From assembly GCA_963669405.2 (NCBI GenBank), contig CAXXHF010000003.1, forward strand, positions 124,001 through 188,000: DNA of 64,000 nucleotides, read 5' to 3'. Shown in pieces: positions 43,003-52,233 of the stretch. The translations under genes and the position numbers were made by a program. Origin of the DNA: Aureisphaera sp963669405 (lineage in GTDB: Bacteria; Bacteroidota; Bacteroidia; Flavobacteriales; Flavobacteriaceae). The first letter of the stretch is position 1, and each line of letters starts with the position of its first letter. The notes beneath the pieces were generated by a model. That model did no database searches. It saw only the letters and a list, made by a program, of their open reading frames with translations, and was not told the origin of the DNA.

Positions 43003-43323
43003 TTAATTAAAGGCTGGAGAACTCCAAACGTCAAAATCGGTTTGATTCCAAAGCATTAGAAGAGTCATAATAAACAGAAACGTCAAGATGACAATAAAAA
43101 AACCAAAGCGTAGCTTTCTTCTTCGTTCTTTCTTCTTTTTCACAAATTGCTCTTTCTGAAATTCGGCAAAAGCCAGCAGGTTCATTTGTTTGTGATCCTC
43201 GAACTCACCGTACCCTCCATTGGTTGTCGATAGATCCAACTCATGTAGTCGCTTACGCTCACTTTTCTGCTGGCGATTAAATTTTATGGAACTATTCATG
43301 CTACTACCTGTCATAACAAACAA
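43003..43323 (-). CDS. Small membrane protein, unknown
   Basis: 106 residues (alternative ATGs 3 and 8 codons in). Basic cytoplasmic N-terminal part with coiled-coil-like charged stretch (NLLAFAEFQKEQFVKKKKER), one C-terminal transmembrane helix (FFIVILTFLFIMTLLMLW) and a short tail. Not recognised. Monocistronic. Confidence 0.75.
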   Translation of the reverse strand: MFVMTGSSMNSSIKFNRQQKSERKRLHELDLSTTNGGYGEFEDHKQMNLLAFAEFQKEQFVKKKKERRRKLRFGFFIVILTFLFIMTLLMLWNQTDFDVWSSPAFN

Positions 43324-43427
43324 TTTATATATAAGTCGTGAAATGTTAAAGAAATGTTACAGTGGCAACACCCGATTCCTTGTATGTGTCTGATATACAA
43401 ATGGTTTTACGATACGATTGAATAGAC

Positions 43428-45050
43428 TTATTTAGAAGTTTTGCGTACTCTTTTCAGGAAAAGAAAATTTTGAGGATTAATTCCTAAACCACTTACTTCT
43501 TTGTTCACAAACCGTATAGCCATATCATAAAAAAGAGGGACAATAGGGGCTTCGGCCACCAGTAAGGAGTCCATTTGTGTATACAGTAGTTTTCGTTCTT
43601 CAATATTGGTTATGGAAAGTGCTTGTTGATAAAGACTATCCATGGTTTCATTTTTATAGTGTGTGTAATTAGGACCATTGGGTGTAAAGTTGGGACTATA
43701 AAACAAGGAAAGATAATTTTCTGCATCTGGATAGTCAGCTACCCAACTGGCACGAAAAATATCGAGTTCCCCACTACTCTTCATTTGGCGTAGCGTAGAT
43801 GGAGGCATGACATCTACAGTTACCTTGATGCCAATTTTTTCCAACTCCCGCTGTACATATTCGCAGATATCCATATACTGACTATTGGTGCCAATAACAA
43901 TCTCTGGTTTCATATCTCCAGATTCCTGTATGTATTGTTTTACCAATTGCCGTGCTTTTTCGGGTTGATATGTATAACCTTCAATATAGTTGAAACCAGG
44001 CAGTCCCATAGGGATGAATCCATGTTCAGCCGGTATGCCCATCCCATTTCTTAGGTAGGTAATCATTTTTTGTCGGTCAAACCCATAATTAATTGCTTGA
44101 CGCAAATAGCGAGATTGAATCTCAGGTGTATTCGCTCCCAAAAAGAATCCAAGATATTCTGTATTTAGATATGGGGTGGTAATAAGATTAACACGATCCT
44201 TGTATTTTTCTTGCAGTAGGCCAGTGGTTGTAAGTATTTCATCCTTGTATGAATTGTCCAGCCCCGAAATAAAGTCGATTTTGCCTTGAGCAAATTGTAA
44301 AAACTCACTTTGTTTATCTGGCAAGAAGGTAATGGCCACAGCTTCTAAGTAAGGGAGCGTGGTTCCTGTTTCGTCTTTTTCAAAATACAATGGATTCTTT
44401 CGGAACACCAACTTCACGTTTTCCTCCCACAACTTAAATTGAAATGGTCCCGTACCTACTGGATGACTCCTGAATTCGTTGCCATAGTACTCCACAGCCT
44501 CTCTAGGAACCACAGAACAATACCGCATAGAAAGTAAGCCCAAAAATGCAGGGAACGGACGTTTTAATTGAATGCTAAAGGTAGAATCGTTTTTTGCTTC
44601 AAAATGAGCTACATTACTCAATACCCAACTTCCAGGGGAAGCCACTTGTGTATCGAGTAACCTTGAGAAGCTATACTCAAAATCCTGAGCAGTTACCGTT
44701 CGGGTGCTGTCACTTCCAAAGGCAGCATTTTTATGAAAATAAACATCATCCCTTAAATAAAACGTATACGTAAAAGTAGAATCGTTGATTTCCCATCTTT
44801 TTGAGATATCAGGCTGAATCTTCAATGAATCATCCAATTGTACCAAACCATTGAATAGTTGATTGGTGGGCCAAATATTTTGTGGATTACGAGCAAAAGC
44901 TGGGTCCAAGGAGCTGATATTACTGTGTTCATTGTATCTGAAAACTAGGTGATCTCGATCTTTGGTTTGTGAATCACCACAGGAAACTAGCAGAGGCGTG
45001 ATGCAAATGATTGATAGAAAGAGAATTAAGTTTAATTTTAGTGTTGTCAT
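43428..45050 (-). CDS. Oligopeptide-binding ABC transporter lipoprotein (SBP_bac_5)
   Basis: 540 residues from ATG 45050. Lipobox LLVSCGDS with Cys at residue 24, then the family 5 extracellular solute-binding fold (SSLDPAFARNPQNIWPTNQL, SRLLDTQVASPGSWVLSNV, YLRQAINYGFDRQKMI, DVMPPSTLRQMKSSGELDIF). Binds oligopeptides or related substrates. No permease or ATPase genes adjoin it. An ATG 23 codons upstream would spoil the lipoprotein signal and run into the mtaB promoter. Confidence 0.93.
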   Translation of the reverse strand: MTTLKLNLILFLSIICITPLLVSCGDSQTKDRDHLVFRYNEHSNISSLDPAFARNPQNIWPTNQLFNGLVQLDDSLKIQPDISKRWEINDSTFTYTFYLRDDVYFHKNAAFGSDSTRTVTAQDFEYSFSRLLDTQVASPGSWVLSNVAHFEAKNDSTFSIQLKRPFPAFLGLLSMRYCSVVPREAVEYYGNEFRSHPVGTGPFQFKLWEENVKLVFRKNPLYFEKDETGTTLPYLEAVAITFLPDKQSEFLQFAQGKIDFISGLDNSYKDEILTTTGLLQEKYKDRVNLITTPYLNTEYLGFFLGANTPEIQSRYLRQAINYGFDRQKMITYLRNGMGIPAEHGFIPMGLPGFNYIEGYTYQPEKARQLVKQYIQESGDMKPEIVIGTNSQYMDICEYVQRELEKIGIKVTVDVMPPSTLRQMKSSGELDIFRASWVADYPDAENYLSLFYSPNFTPNGPNYTHYKNETMDSLYQQALSITNIEERKLLYTQMDSLLVAEAPIVPLFYDMAIRFVNKEVSGLGINPQNFLFLKRVRKTSK

Positions 45051-45055
45051 GAACT

Positions 45056-45085
45056 TTTGGGAACCAATTATACTTTGTATTTTTG
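45056..45085 (+). promoter_or_regulatory. Promoter of mtaB
   Basis: TTTG (45056-45059), 18 bp, TATTTTTG (45078-45085), giving a start near 45092, 18 bp before the ATG. Lies in the gap between divergent genes. Confidence 0.65.
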
Positions 45086-45109
45086 CCTGCTGTTTGCTAA
45101 AGTACAAGA

Positions 45110-46444
45110 ATGAACGCATCTAAAAAAGTCGCATTTTACACCTTAGGGTGCAAACTCAATTTCAGTGAGACCTCTACCATTGCCAGAAATTTTACTGCTG
45201 AAGGTTTTGATCGTGTGGATTTTTCTGAAAAAGCAGATATTTATGTAATCAATACCTGTAGTGTTACCGAAAATGCCGACAAGCGTTTCAAAACTATTGT
45301 AAAGCAAGCCCAAAAGGCAAATCCTGAAGCATTTGTAGCCGCCGTAGGATGCTATGCCCAGCTTAAACCACAAGAATTGGCCGATGTTCATGGAGTGGAT
45401 TTGGTCTTGGGAGCCACTGAGAAGTTTAAAATTACAGACTATATCAATGACTTGACCAAGAACGATTTTGGCGAAGTTCATTCTTGTGAGATTTCCGAAG
45501 CCGATTTTTATGTAGGCTCTTATTCCATTGGAGATCGTACAAGGGCGTTTTTGAAGGTTCAAGATGGTTGTGATTACAAATGTACTTACTGTACTATTCC
45601 ATTGGCACGTGGTATTTCCCGCAGTGATACTTTAGAAAACGTATTGAAAAATGCAGCGGAAATATCTGCTAAGGGAATCAAAGAAATTGTACTCACAGGA
45701 GTGAATATTGGTGACTATGGCAAAGGGGAGTATGGAAATAAAAAACACGAACATACTTTTTTTGAGCTTTGTGAAGCTCTGGACAAAGTACCAGGTATTG
45801 AGCGTCTTCGTATTTCTTCCATTGAGCCTAATTTACTGAAAAACGAAACCATTGATTTTGTAGCAGATTCAAGAACTTTTGTACCGCATTTTCATATACC
45901 CTTGCAGAGCGGGAGTAATGATCTTCTAAAGTTAATGCGCCGTCGTTATCTACGAGAGCTCTATATAGATCGGGTAAAGCGAATTAAGGAGGTAATGCCT
46001 CATGCATGCATTGGTGTTGATGTCATTGTGGGCTTTCCGGGTGAAACTGAGGAGTATTTCTTGGAAACCTATCACTTTTTGAACGAATTGAACATTTCTT
46101 ATCTCCACGTATTCACTTATTCTGAAAGGGATAATACTGTGGCTGCCTCAATGGAAGGAGTTGTTCCCAAAGCTGTTCGCCACAAGCGAAGCAAAATGTT
46201 ACGAGGATTATCTGTTAAAAAACGGAGGGCTTTTTATGAAAGTCAATTGGGATCTACCCGTACGGTGTTGTTTGAAGGAGAAAATAAAGAAGGGTATATT
46301 CATGGTTTTACCGAAAATTACGTGAAGGTTAAAACCCATTGGAATCCTGATTTGGTAAACACACTGCATGAAGTTGAACTTACCAAAATTGATGAAGATG
46401 GGATAGTTCGTTTTGAATTCCTAAAACAACTCTCGGAGGTTTAA
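45110..46444 (+). CDS. mtaB: tRNA t6A37 methylthiotransferase
   Basis: 444 residues. N-terminal methylthiotransferase domain with three Cys ligands (YTLGCKLN, INTCSVTE, AVGCYAQ), radical SAM core CDYKCTYCTIPLARG, and a C-terminal TRAM-like domain. The TLGCKLN signature points to MtaB rather than MiaB or RimO. Adds a methylthio group to t6A37 in tRNA. One base separates it from the ion channel gene. Confidence 0.94.
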   Translation: MNASKKVAFYTLGCKLNFSETSTIARNFTAEGFDRVDFSEKADIYVINTCSVTENADKRFKTIVKQAQKANPEAFVAAVGCYAQLKPQELADVHGVDLVLGATEKFKITDYINDLTKNDFGEVHSCEISEADFYVGSYSIGDRTRAFLKVQDGCDYKCTYCTIPLARGISRSDTLENVLKNAAEISAKGIKEIVLTGVNIGDYGKGEYGNKKHEHTFFELCEALDKVPGIERLRISSIEPNLLKNETIDFVADSRTFVPHFHIPLQSGSNDLLKLMRRRYLRELYIDRVKRIKEVMPHACIGVDVIVGFPGETEEYFLETYHFLNELNISYLHVFTYSERDNTVAASMEGVVPKAVRHKRSKMLRGLSVKKRRAFYESQLGSTRTVLFEGENKEGYIHGFTENYVKVKTHWNPDLVNTLHEVELTKIDEDGIVRFEFLKQLSEV

Positions 46445-46445
46445 A

Positions 46446-47132
46446 TTGAAAAAACTAGTATCTTTCCTTATGCTAGATAAATGTCATTCCTATCGTTTTG
46501 AAATTTTACTTTTTAGTCAGTTGACTATTCTATTTGGAGAATTATTCTTTTTTGGAGATTGGTTTGAAGACTATCTACTGCAGCCTCTGTTCTTGCTTAA
46601 CATTTTGGCTGGGATACTTATATTTTCAAAGCATAAAAAGAAGATAACAGCAATCCTTGTGTTATTGGTACTTGCCTTATTTGCCTTTATATGGGAGAAG
46701 TTCTTAAATCATGATTCGGATGTAGTAAAGGCAATTCGGTTGTTTAGTTTGTACCTCTTTTACGTAATCCTTTTATTAGAACTTGTTTGGCAGGTTTGGC
46801 GAGCAAAAAAAGTAGGTAAGAATGTTATTTATGGTTTAATATCGGGCTATATTTCTTTAGGGCTGGTTGTGTTTTTTGTTTGCCTCAGTATTGAGACTTA
46901 TCATCCTGGGTCTTTTCATGGCTTGAGATCACAAATTGGAAAACCAGATGGAAGCGGATTGTTGTATTACAGCTATATTACGTTAATGACAATTGGTTAC
47001 GGAGATATTATTCCATCTACTGCTTTGGCTAGGAAAGCAGCTATTTTTATAGGGCTGGTAGGGCAATTTTATTTAGTGATTTTAACAGCTATCATTGTTG
47101 GTAAATACATTAACCAACGGAAAGATGTTTAG
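46446..47132 (+). CDS. Ion channel protein (K+-channel pore type)
   Basis: 228 residues from a TTG start at 46446 (ATG at 46470 is an alternative). About six transmembrane segments; the last pair flanks a pore with selectivity filter TIGYGDIIP preceded by SYITLM. Lacks a cytoplasmic nucleotide-binding or RCK domain. Probably a small K+ or cation channel. Follows mtaB closely and is likely cotranscribed. Confidence 0.88.
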   Translation: MKKLVSFLMLDKCHSYRFEILLFSQLTILFGELFFFGDWFEDYLLQPLFLLNILAGILIFSKHKKKITAILVLLVLALFAFIWEKFLNHDSDVVKAIRLFSLYLFYVILLLELVWQVWRAKKVGKNVIYGLISGYISLGLVVFFVCLSIETYHPGSFHGLRSQIGKPDGSGLLYYSYITLMTIGYGDIIPSTALARKAAIFIGLVGQFYLVILTAIIVGKYINQRKDV

Positions 47133-47428
47133 ATGCTAATACCTACTGGTAAAAGATGTTTGTAAAGCCTTCGGTTTCGTCTCATGAAACCAGCAACTTC
47201 AGGACTGGTAGGTACTAAGCTAATACCTCGGCTGTTTACTTCTTCGAAAACGGCTTTTATAAAAATATCACGAAAACCTTGTTCTTCAAGATCTTCTGGC
47301 ATAACATACTTTGTCAAGAAAATCTTACGATCTTGAAGCGCATATTCAATTCTAGCCATGTTATCGCCAATTTCGAGTTCGAATTGTCGTAAAAACTCAT
47401 TGTCGGTAATTTCTACATCTTCAATCAT
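47129..47428 (-). CDS. Small GNAT-like N-acetyltransferase
   Basis: 99 residues: RQFELEIGDNMARIEYALQD then LTKYVMPEDLEEQGFRDIFI and GISLVPTSPEVAGFMRRN. Resembles the short YjdJ/Acetyltransf_CG family, which keeps only part of the GNAT fold. Substrate unknown. Convergent with the ion channel gene (4-bp overlap of ends); 18 bp downstream of the pirin gene. Confidence 0.8.
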   Translation of the reverse strand: MIEDVEITDNEFLRQFELEIGDNMARIEYALQDRKIFLTKYVMPEDLEEQGFRDIFIKAVFEEVNSRGISLVPTSPEVAGFMRRNRRLYKHLLPVGISI

Positions 47429-47446
47429 AGGGAGTAATTTATACTA

Positions 47447-48163
47447 TTAATTCATTGGTACTTCAATAAGCAATAGCCTGCTATTTTTAGAAACTGACAT
47501 GGATACATTTTTTGTATCCCAGATCCCGATAGCATCTCTTTTGTTAAGTGTTTCATTATCAACAATAACAGTGCCATTTATGACCATTAAATAGATGCCG
47601 TTAGATGATTGCTTTACTGAATAGTTGGTTGTTTTATTTTCTGTGAATTCGCCAATGTGGAAATAAGCCTGTTGATGAATCCAAAGTTCATTTTCAGAAG
47701 CTTCCGATTTAGGCTTTACTACTGGACTAAATGTGTTAGGTGTGAGGAGGGGTGCTATTTCCTTTTGGTCATAGCGGGGAGTAACATTCTCATTTTCGGG
47801 GAACAACCAAATTTGAAATAACTTCAATGGATTGGTTGCGCTGGCATTAAATTCACTATGTTCTACACCACTTCCTGCACTCATTACCTGAATGTCACCT
47901 GCTGCTACAACTCCTTCATTTCCCATAGAATCTTTATGCTTAACCGCACCTTCTTGAGGGATTGTCACAATTTCCATGTTTTTATGAGGATGCCTACCAA
48001 AGCCCATCCCTGGTGCAATGATATCGTCGTTTAATACCCTTAAAGATCCAAATTGCATTCGATCTGGATCGAAATAATTGGAAAAACTAAAAGAATACCG
48101 AGCTTGCAACCATCCATAATCGACGTTGCCTCTAGTAGCTGCGGGGTGTAAAATCTTGTTCAT
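47447..48163 (-). CDS. Pirin family protein (bicupin)
   Basis: 238 residues. N-terminal cupin with the pirin metal motif GRHPHKNMEIVTI (two His and Glu) and MSAGSGVEHSEFN (last His). C-terminal cupin-like part is degenerate. Family members are Fe-binding regulators or quercetin dioxygenases. Probably cytoplasmic. Shares a divergent promoter region with the hydrolase. Confidence 0.93.
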   Translation of the reverse strand: MNKILHPAATRGNVDYGWLQARYSFSFSNYFDPDRMQFGSLRVLNDDIIAPGMGFGRHPHKNMEIVTIPQEGAVKHKDSMGNEGVVAAGDIQVMSAGSGVEHSEFNASATNPLKLFQIWLFPENENVTPRYDQKEIAPLLTPNTFSPVVKPKSEASENELWIHQQAYFHIGEFTENKTTNYSVKQSSNGIYLMVINGTVIVDNETLNKRDAIGIWDTKNVSMSVSKNSRLLLIEVPMN

Positions 48164-48191
48164 AAATACCCAAAAACCTTTTTGAGAATTC

Positions 48192-48210
48192 TATCTTTGT
48201 TGCAAAGTTA
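48192..48210. promoter_or_regulatory. Overlapping divergent -7 elements
   Basis: TATCTTTG (48192-48199, plus) for the hydrolase and TAACTTTG (48210-48203, minus) for the pirin gene. The -33 elements are not clear. Confidence 0.55.
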
Positions 48211-48254
48211 CAAAAAATTGAAAGGCGAATCCGTTATTTCCTTGTTAAAGGCCT

Positions 48255-48920
48255 ATGAATACTGAGAAAATACCTGTCTATTTTGTCCCTGGATTGGCAG
48301 CAGGAAAGGAGATTTTCAAGAACATACGATTGTCAGAAAATCGCTATGAGATTCATATTTTGGAGTGGCTTATTCCACATAAAGGGGAAACCCTTTCAGA
48401 ATATGCAAAACGAATGGCAGACCGCATCGAGCAACCCAATGCGGTATTGGCAGGTGTCTCCTTTGGAGGTGTTGTGGCTCAGGAAATGAGCCGCTTTCTT
48501 ACGTTAAGAAAGTTGATCATTATATCCAGTGTTAAGACAAAAAATGAACTTCCGTTGCGTTTTAAATGGGTGCGAAAAACAGGAGCTTATAAATTACTTC
48601 CTACTGGTTGGGCTCTGAGTGTTAATGACCTTACAAAATTGGCTATTGGAACACGCAGTAAAAAGCGATTAACCTTGTACCAAGCATATTTGTCTGTACG
48701 AGATAAACATTACTTGGATTGGGCTATTAAACAAATGGTTTGCTGGGAGCGAACTCAAAAAGTGGAGGGAGTCTATCATATTCACGGAAATGAGGATATT
48801 GTTTTTCCTATAAAAAACATCTCAGACTATATCCTTCTGGAAGGTGGAGGGCATGTCATGATCCTGAATAAGGGAAGTAAGGTTAGTAAACTGTTAGAAA
48901 ATATTATAGAAACAGATTAA
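48255..48920 (+). CDS. Alpha/beta hydrolase
   Basis: 221 residues. Catalytic Ser in LAGVSFGGVVAQEM, Asp in IHGNEDIVFP and His in GGGHVMIL; oxyanion segment YFVPGLAAG near the N-terminus. No signal peptide, so cytoplasmic. Substrate unknown. Upstream of the lytic transglycosylase by 42 bp. Confidence 0.9.
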   Translation: MNTEKIPVYFVPGLAAGKEIFKNIRLSENRYEIHILEWLIPHKGETLSEYAKRMADRIEQPNAVLAGVSFGGVVAQEMSRFLTLRKLIIISSVKTKNELPLRFKWVRKTGAYKLLPTGWALSVNDLTKLAIGTRSKKRLTLYQAYLSVRDKHYLDWAIKQMVCWERTQKVEGVYHIHGNEDIVFPIKNISDYILLEGGGHVMILNKGSKVSKLLENIIETD

Positions 48921-48962
48921 GTCGATGCCCTAATTGCGTATCTTTAATCAAATTTTGAGGTT

Positions 48963-49916
48963 ATGAGTATTTTGTCGAAAATAGGTTTAGCAACCGTACT
49001 TATTGGGGTAGGTATGTTGTGTACCAATGCCGTTCAGGAACCCCAGAAAGAAAAAGAAGAAGTAGTAACTACTGATGAAAAACTAGAGGATAAATTATTG
49101 AATGATTACAATGTTTATGCTATCGAACTTCCTGAAAGTATGAACTTTGCGGGAGAACGAGTACCTCTTGAAAACCCTGATATCCGAGAACGCATGGATA
49201 GGGAATTGCTAGTAAATACATATTGGCAATCTAATGGGCTTTTAATATTCAAACGAGCCAATAAGTTCTTTCCAATTATAGAACCCATGTTGAAAAAGTA
49301 CGGTATTCCGGACGATTTTAAATATTTAGCGATTGCAGAAAGTGCTTTACAAAATAATAGGTCACCAGCGGGAGCTGCTGGGTTTTGGCATTTTTTGAAA
49401 GGTACAGGAAGAGAATATGGATTGGAAATAAATGATTACGTAGATGAAAGATATAATTTGGAGCTTGCTACCGAAGTAGCTGCAGAATATCTGAATGCAT
49501 CCAAAAAGCGATTTGGAAGTTGGACTTTGGCAGCCGCAGCATACAATGGAGGTAATGCAGGAATCAATAAGCAATTGAAGAAACAAAAAGTAAACGATTA
49601 CTATGATGTTCTTCTGAATGATGAAACCAGCCGCTATGTATTTAGGATTCTTGCTTTCAAGGAGATTTTATCCAATCCTAAAAAGTACGGTTTCAATTTT
49701 CGTGAAAAAGATCTGTATTCCCAAATTCCAACATACAAAGTGAAAGTAGATACAGCAGTAACCAATTTTGCACTATTTGCTAAACAATTCGGAATAAATT
49801 ACAAAATCCTAAAGTTACACAACCCATGGCTAAGGGATAACTATTTAAAAAACGCCTCAGGGAAAGAATACTTTATAGAAATTCCTGAAAATGGTTACTA
49901 CAACACGGGGCAATAA
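48963..49916 (+). CDS. Membrane-bound lytic murein transglycosylase (MltD-like SLT)
   Basis: 317 residues. N-terminal hydrophobic export signal, then an SLT domain: catalytic Glu in LAIAESALQN, SPAGAAGFWHFLKGTGREYG, and AAAAYNGGNAG. The C-terminal part (about 230-317) has no clear LysM repeat. Cleaves peptidoglycan glycan strands in the periplasm. Confidence 0.93.
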   Translation: MSILSKIGLATVLIGVGMLCTNAVQEPQKEKEEVVTTDEKLEDKLLNDYNVYAIELPESMNFAGERVPLENPDIRERMDRELLVNTYWQSNGLLIFKRANKFFPIIEPMLKKYGIPDDFKYLAIAESALQNNRSPAGAAGFWHFLKGTGREYGLEINDYVDERYNLELATEVAAEYLNASKKRFGSWTLAAAAYNGGNAGINKQLKKQKVNDYYDVLLNDETSRYVFRILAFKEILSNPKKYGFNFREKDLYSQIPTYKVKVDTAVTNFALFAKQFGINYKILKLHNPWLRDNYLKNASGKEYFIEIPENGYYNTGQ

Positions 49917-49948
49917 ACATTAACATTTATACAAACACCCATCTACTT

Positions 49949-50320
49949 ATGAACTTAACTGTCTTATTATCATTGGTTATTATTGGTCTTGTTGCTGGCG
50001 TATTGAGTGGCTTTATGGGCGTTGGCGGAGGAGTTGTAATGATTCCTTTAATGATTGTATTGTTGGGCTATGATCAACATGCCGCACAAGGAACCAGTTT
50101 AGCTGTTTTAGCGATTCCAGTTACATTTGTTGCTGCCTATACCTATCACTCATCTGGGCATCCCATTAATTGGAAGTATGCCATGGTAATAGCTGCCTTT
50201 TTTATTGTTGGGGGTTTTTTGGGGTCTAAATTTGCCGTTAAAATTGATCAAGCGATTTTGAAAAAGATTTTTGCATGTATTCTTATCGTTGCAGCGATCA
50301 AGCTTTTCTTCTCTAAATAA
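49949..50320 (+). CDS. TSUP (TauE/SafE) family permease, half-size
   Basis: 123 residues, about four transmembrane helices with the family signature GVLSGFMGVGGGVVMIPLM and GTSLAVLAI. Full TSUP permeases have twice this length, so it would need to dimerise. Half-size members are common in this group, so it is not necessarily truncated. May carry sulfur-containing anions. Confidence 0.87.
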   Translation: MNLTVLLSLVIIGLVAGVLSGFMGVGGGVVMIPLMIVLLGYDQHAAQGTSLAVLAIPVTFVAAYTYHSSGHPINWKYAMVIAAFFIVGGFLGSKFAVKIDQAILKKIFACILIVAAIKLFFSK

Positions 50321-50324
50321 CCAT

Positions 50325-51023
50325 TTAAAGATCTTCTTCTTCGGAAAGTTCTTTTTGAACTGTTCCACGTTCCAGCAATGAGACACCACTGGTGAAACTT
50401 TGATAATTGGAGTTGTATGACTCAGTATAGTCTTTGGAATAGTGATGCATAAAATTTCGGCGAACATCCAGTATTTGTTTATCTGCAGAAATAAAGAAGG
50501 AGGTTGGAAACCCTAAACTATGTTTCATGGTACGGATGGCAAAATCACTTCTATTTCCCTTTTCATCTACATAAAGGACATTGATGTATTTGCTTATCTT
50601 TCGTTTGGATTTCCTAATTTTCTTTTTCGATCCCCAATACAACAGTACAAAATCTATTTCATCGTGGTAACGCTCAGCAATATCATTAAAAGCCGGAACT
50701 TCACCTACGCCCGGTACGCACCAAGAGGCATAAGTAATTAGATAAATGGGTTTCTCGAATTTGTAAAGCTCTATTTTCTTACCAGAAAACTTTCGTACCT
50801 TAAAATTGTCAATATACGATCCGTTCACTACTTTTTTAACCAAGGAATCGAATAAGAACTGAGCTCTTTCCTCATCTTTACGGATGTAAGCCAACTTAGC
50901 CTGACGTCTGTATTTACGTATGTTTTTACCAATGGCTTGGGAAAAAAGATCCTTCGGCTCAGGTTCTTGCGAGAGCGCGGGGAGGCTAAAGAGTATAAAT
51001 AGGGCAAGTAGTAATTTACCCAT
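50325..51023 (-). CDS. Secreted TlpA-like thioredoxin-fold protein with degenerate active site
   Basis: 233 residues from ATG 51023. Signal peptide (LLLALFILFSLPALSQ); basic helical region; thioredoxin fold with YASWCVPGVGEVPAFNDIA and the cis-Pro loop LGFPTSFFISADKQIL. The usual CxxC is CVPG, without the second Cys, so a normal disulfide exchange is not possible. It could act as a single-Cys thiol protein or a binding partner. Confidence 0.82.
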   Translation of the reverse strand: MGKLLLALFILFSLPALSQEPEPKDLFSQAIGKNIRKYRRQAKLAYIRKDEERAQFLFDSLVKKVVNGSYIDNFKVRKFSGKKIELYKFEKPIYLITYASWCVPGVGEVPAFNDIAERYHDEIDFVLLYWGSKKKIRKSKRKISKYINVLYVDEKGNRSDFAIRTMKHSLGFPTSFFISADKQILDVRRNFMHHYSKDYTESYNSNYQSFTSGVSLLERGTVQKELSEEEDL

Positions 51024-51149
51024 AGGCACGTAATGATTGGTCAACGCAAAAGTAACAAGATTTACGAGAAACCAATTTTGTATATGATTTAATTACTCTG
51101 GTTATTAGAATTTTGCATCTGTAAAAGGAGGAAGCGCCTTGTTATTGGG

Positions 51150-51722
51150 TTAGCGCATTCTACGTCCACGGCCTCTGTGTCCCCCGCCAAATTGCTGCTT
51201 GGGCATGTTGGCACGTTTCATTTGTTGTTTCATCGTTTTAATCTGATCCTCAAACATATTGTGCTTATCCAACTTTTTGGCTTCAGCCAACAAAGTTTCT
51301 GCCTCTCTCTTCCTATTCTTGCTCATGGCTACTCCGGCAAGGTTCAATTTAACCATGGCCATATCTGAATTCATTGACAAGCCCAGTTTTTCAGCTTTTT
51401 TAAAATATTTTTCGGCCTCATTCATATTGGTTTGTGATACCATAATACCATTTAGATAATTATAATATCCCTGTTGTTTGGTAACCAAAGCGCTTTCAGG
51501 GTTCGAAATCCTGTCCAACCATTTTTTTGCTCCAGGAAAGTTTTGTTTTCTCAATTGAAGAAATGCCAATAAGATCATTTCATTTTTAAAGTAGAGAAAT
51601 ACAAACATACCGGTCAGTAAGATGAACATAATGCCGTTGCCTATGTTTCCTTCATAAAATTGCCAAATGACAGCTACAATACTAAGGGCGGCAAGAGCCA
51701 GTTTTATATTTTTATTGAACAT
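51150..51722 (-). CDS. Membrane-anchored TPR-like protein
   Basis: 190 residues. Two N-terminal hydrophobic helices (LALAALSIVAVIWQF; NGIMFILLTGMFVFLYF), then helical TPR-type repeats (NEAEKYFKKAEKLGLSMNSD, NRKREAETLLAEAKKLD). C-terminal Gly/Arg-rich tail (FGGGHRGRGRRMR). Role unknown. Confidence 0.8.
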   Translation of the reverse strand: MFNKNIKLALAALSIVAVIWQFYEGNIGNGIMFILLTGMFVFLYFKNEMILLAFLQLRKQNFPGAKKWLDRISNPESALVTKQQGYYNYLNGIMVSQTNMNEAEKYFKKAEKLGLSMNSDMAMVKLNLAGVAMSKNRKREAETLLAEAKKLDKHNMFEDQIKTMKQQMKRANMPKQQFGGGHRGRGRRMR

Positions 51723-51872
51723 GTTATATTCTTTTTATGTAATGTTTGTTTTTTAATCTATTTTTGGCCTTTGCCAGTAAAAAATAAGGATTCTTTTTGC
51801 TGGACTTTTCTTTTCTGTTTTACGAGGGGGACAAAGGTACTAAAAACAATCAAAAATATTTTCGTATTTCCA

Positions 51873-51903
51873 TTTGCGGAAGTTAAAAATGATCGTATAT
51901 TTG
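51873..51903 (+). promoter_or_regulatory. Promoter of rpmH
   Basis: TTTG (51873-51876), 19 bp, TATATTTG (51896-51903). A full consensus match; predicted start near 51910, leaving about 62 nt of leader before the rpmH ATG. Confidence 0.8.
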
Positions 51904-51971
51904 CACCCGACTTTTAGGAAAGGTCTTTTTTTGAAAATAAGAATTATCAGAGGATATAATATAAGTTAGCG

Positions 51972-52130
51972 ATGAAAAGAACATTTCAGCCATCAAAGAG
52001 AAAAAGAAGAAATAAGCACGGATTTAGAGAGCGTATGGCTTCTGTAAATGGACGCAAAGTGTTAGCTGCCCGAAGAGCAAAGGGCAGAAAGAAGCTTTCT
52101 GTATCTTCTGAGTCACGACACAAAAAATAA
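51972..52130 (+). CDS. rpmH: 50S ribosomal protein L34
   Basis: 52 residues, very basic, starting MKRTFQPSKRKRRNKHGFRE and containing VNGRKVLAARRAKGRKKLSV. Matches bacterial L34 throughout. Not next to dnaA or rnpA here. Own promoter and terminator. Confidence 0.98.
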   Translation: MKRTFQPSKRKRRNKHGFRERMASVNGRKVLAARRAKGRKKLSVSSESRHKK

Positions 52131-52148
52131 TGTTGATAACTCATAAAT

Positions 52149-52185
52149 AAAAGGTGTTGTTTTTACTAGCAACACCTTTTTTTTT
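52149..52185 (+). terminator. Intrinsic terminator of rpmH
   Basis: Perfect stem AAAAGGTGTTG/CAACACCTTTT (52149-52159, 52170-52180) with a T-run of nine. Confidence 0.9.
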
Positions 52186-52233
52186 ATACCCGATAGTGCC
52201 TTAATTTTAACGACTTAAAAAAGTTCTTTTTTT

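Noticed and set aside
46000..46020. CATGCATGCAT in mtaB as another operator
   Set aside because: Inside a conserved coding region, and flanks do not continue the palindrome.
49949..50320. TSUP permease as a truncated pseudogene
   Set aside because: Half-size members with intact ends are common in flavobacteria, and no remnant of a second half lies nearby.
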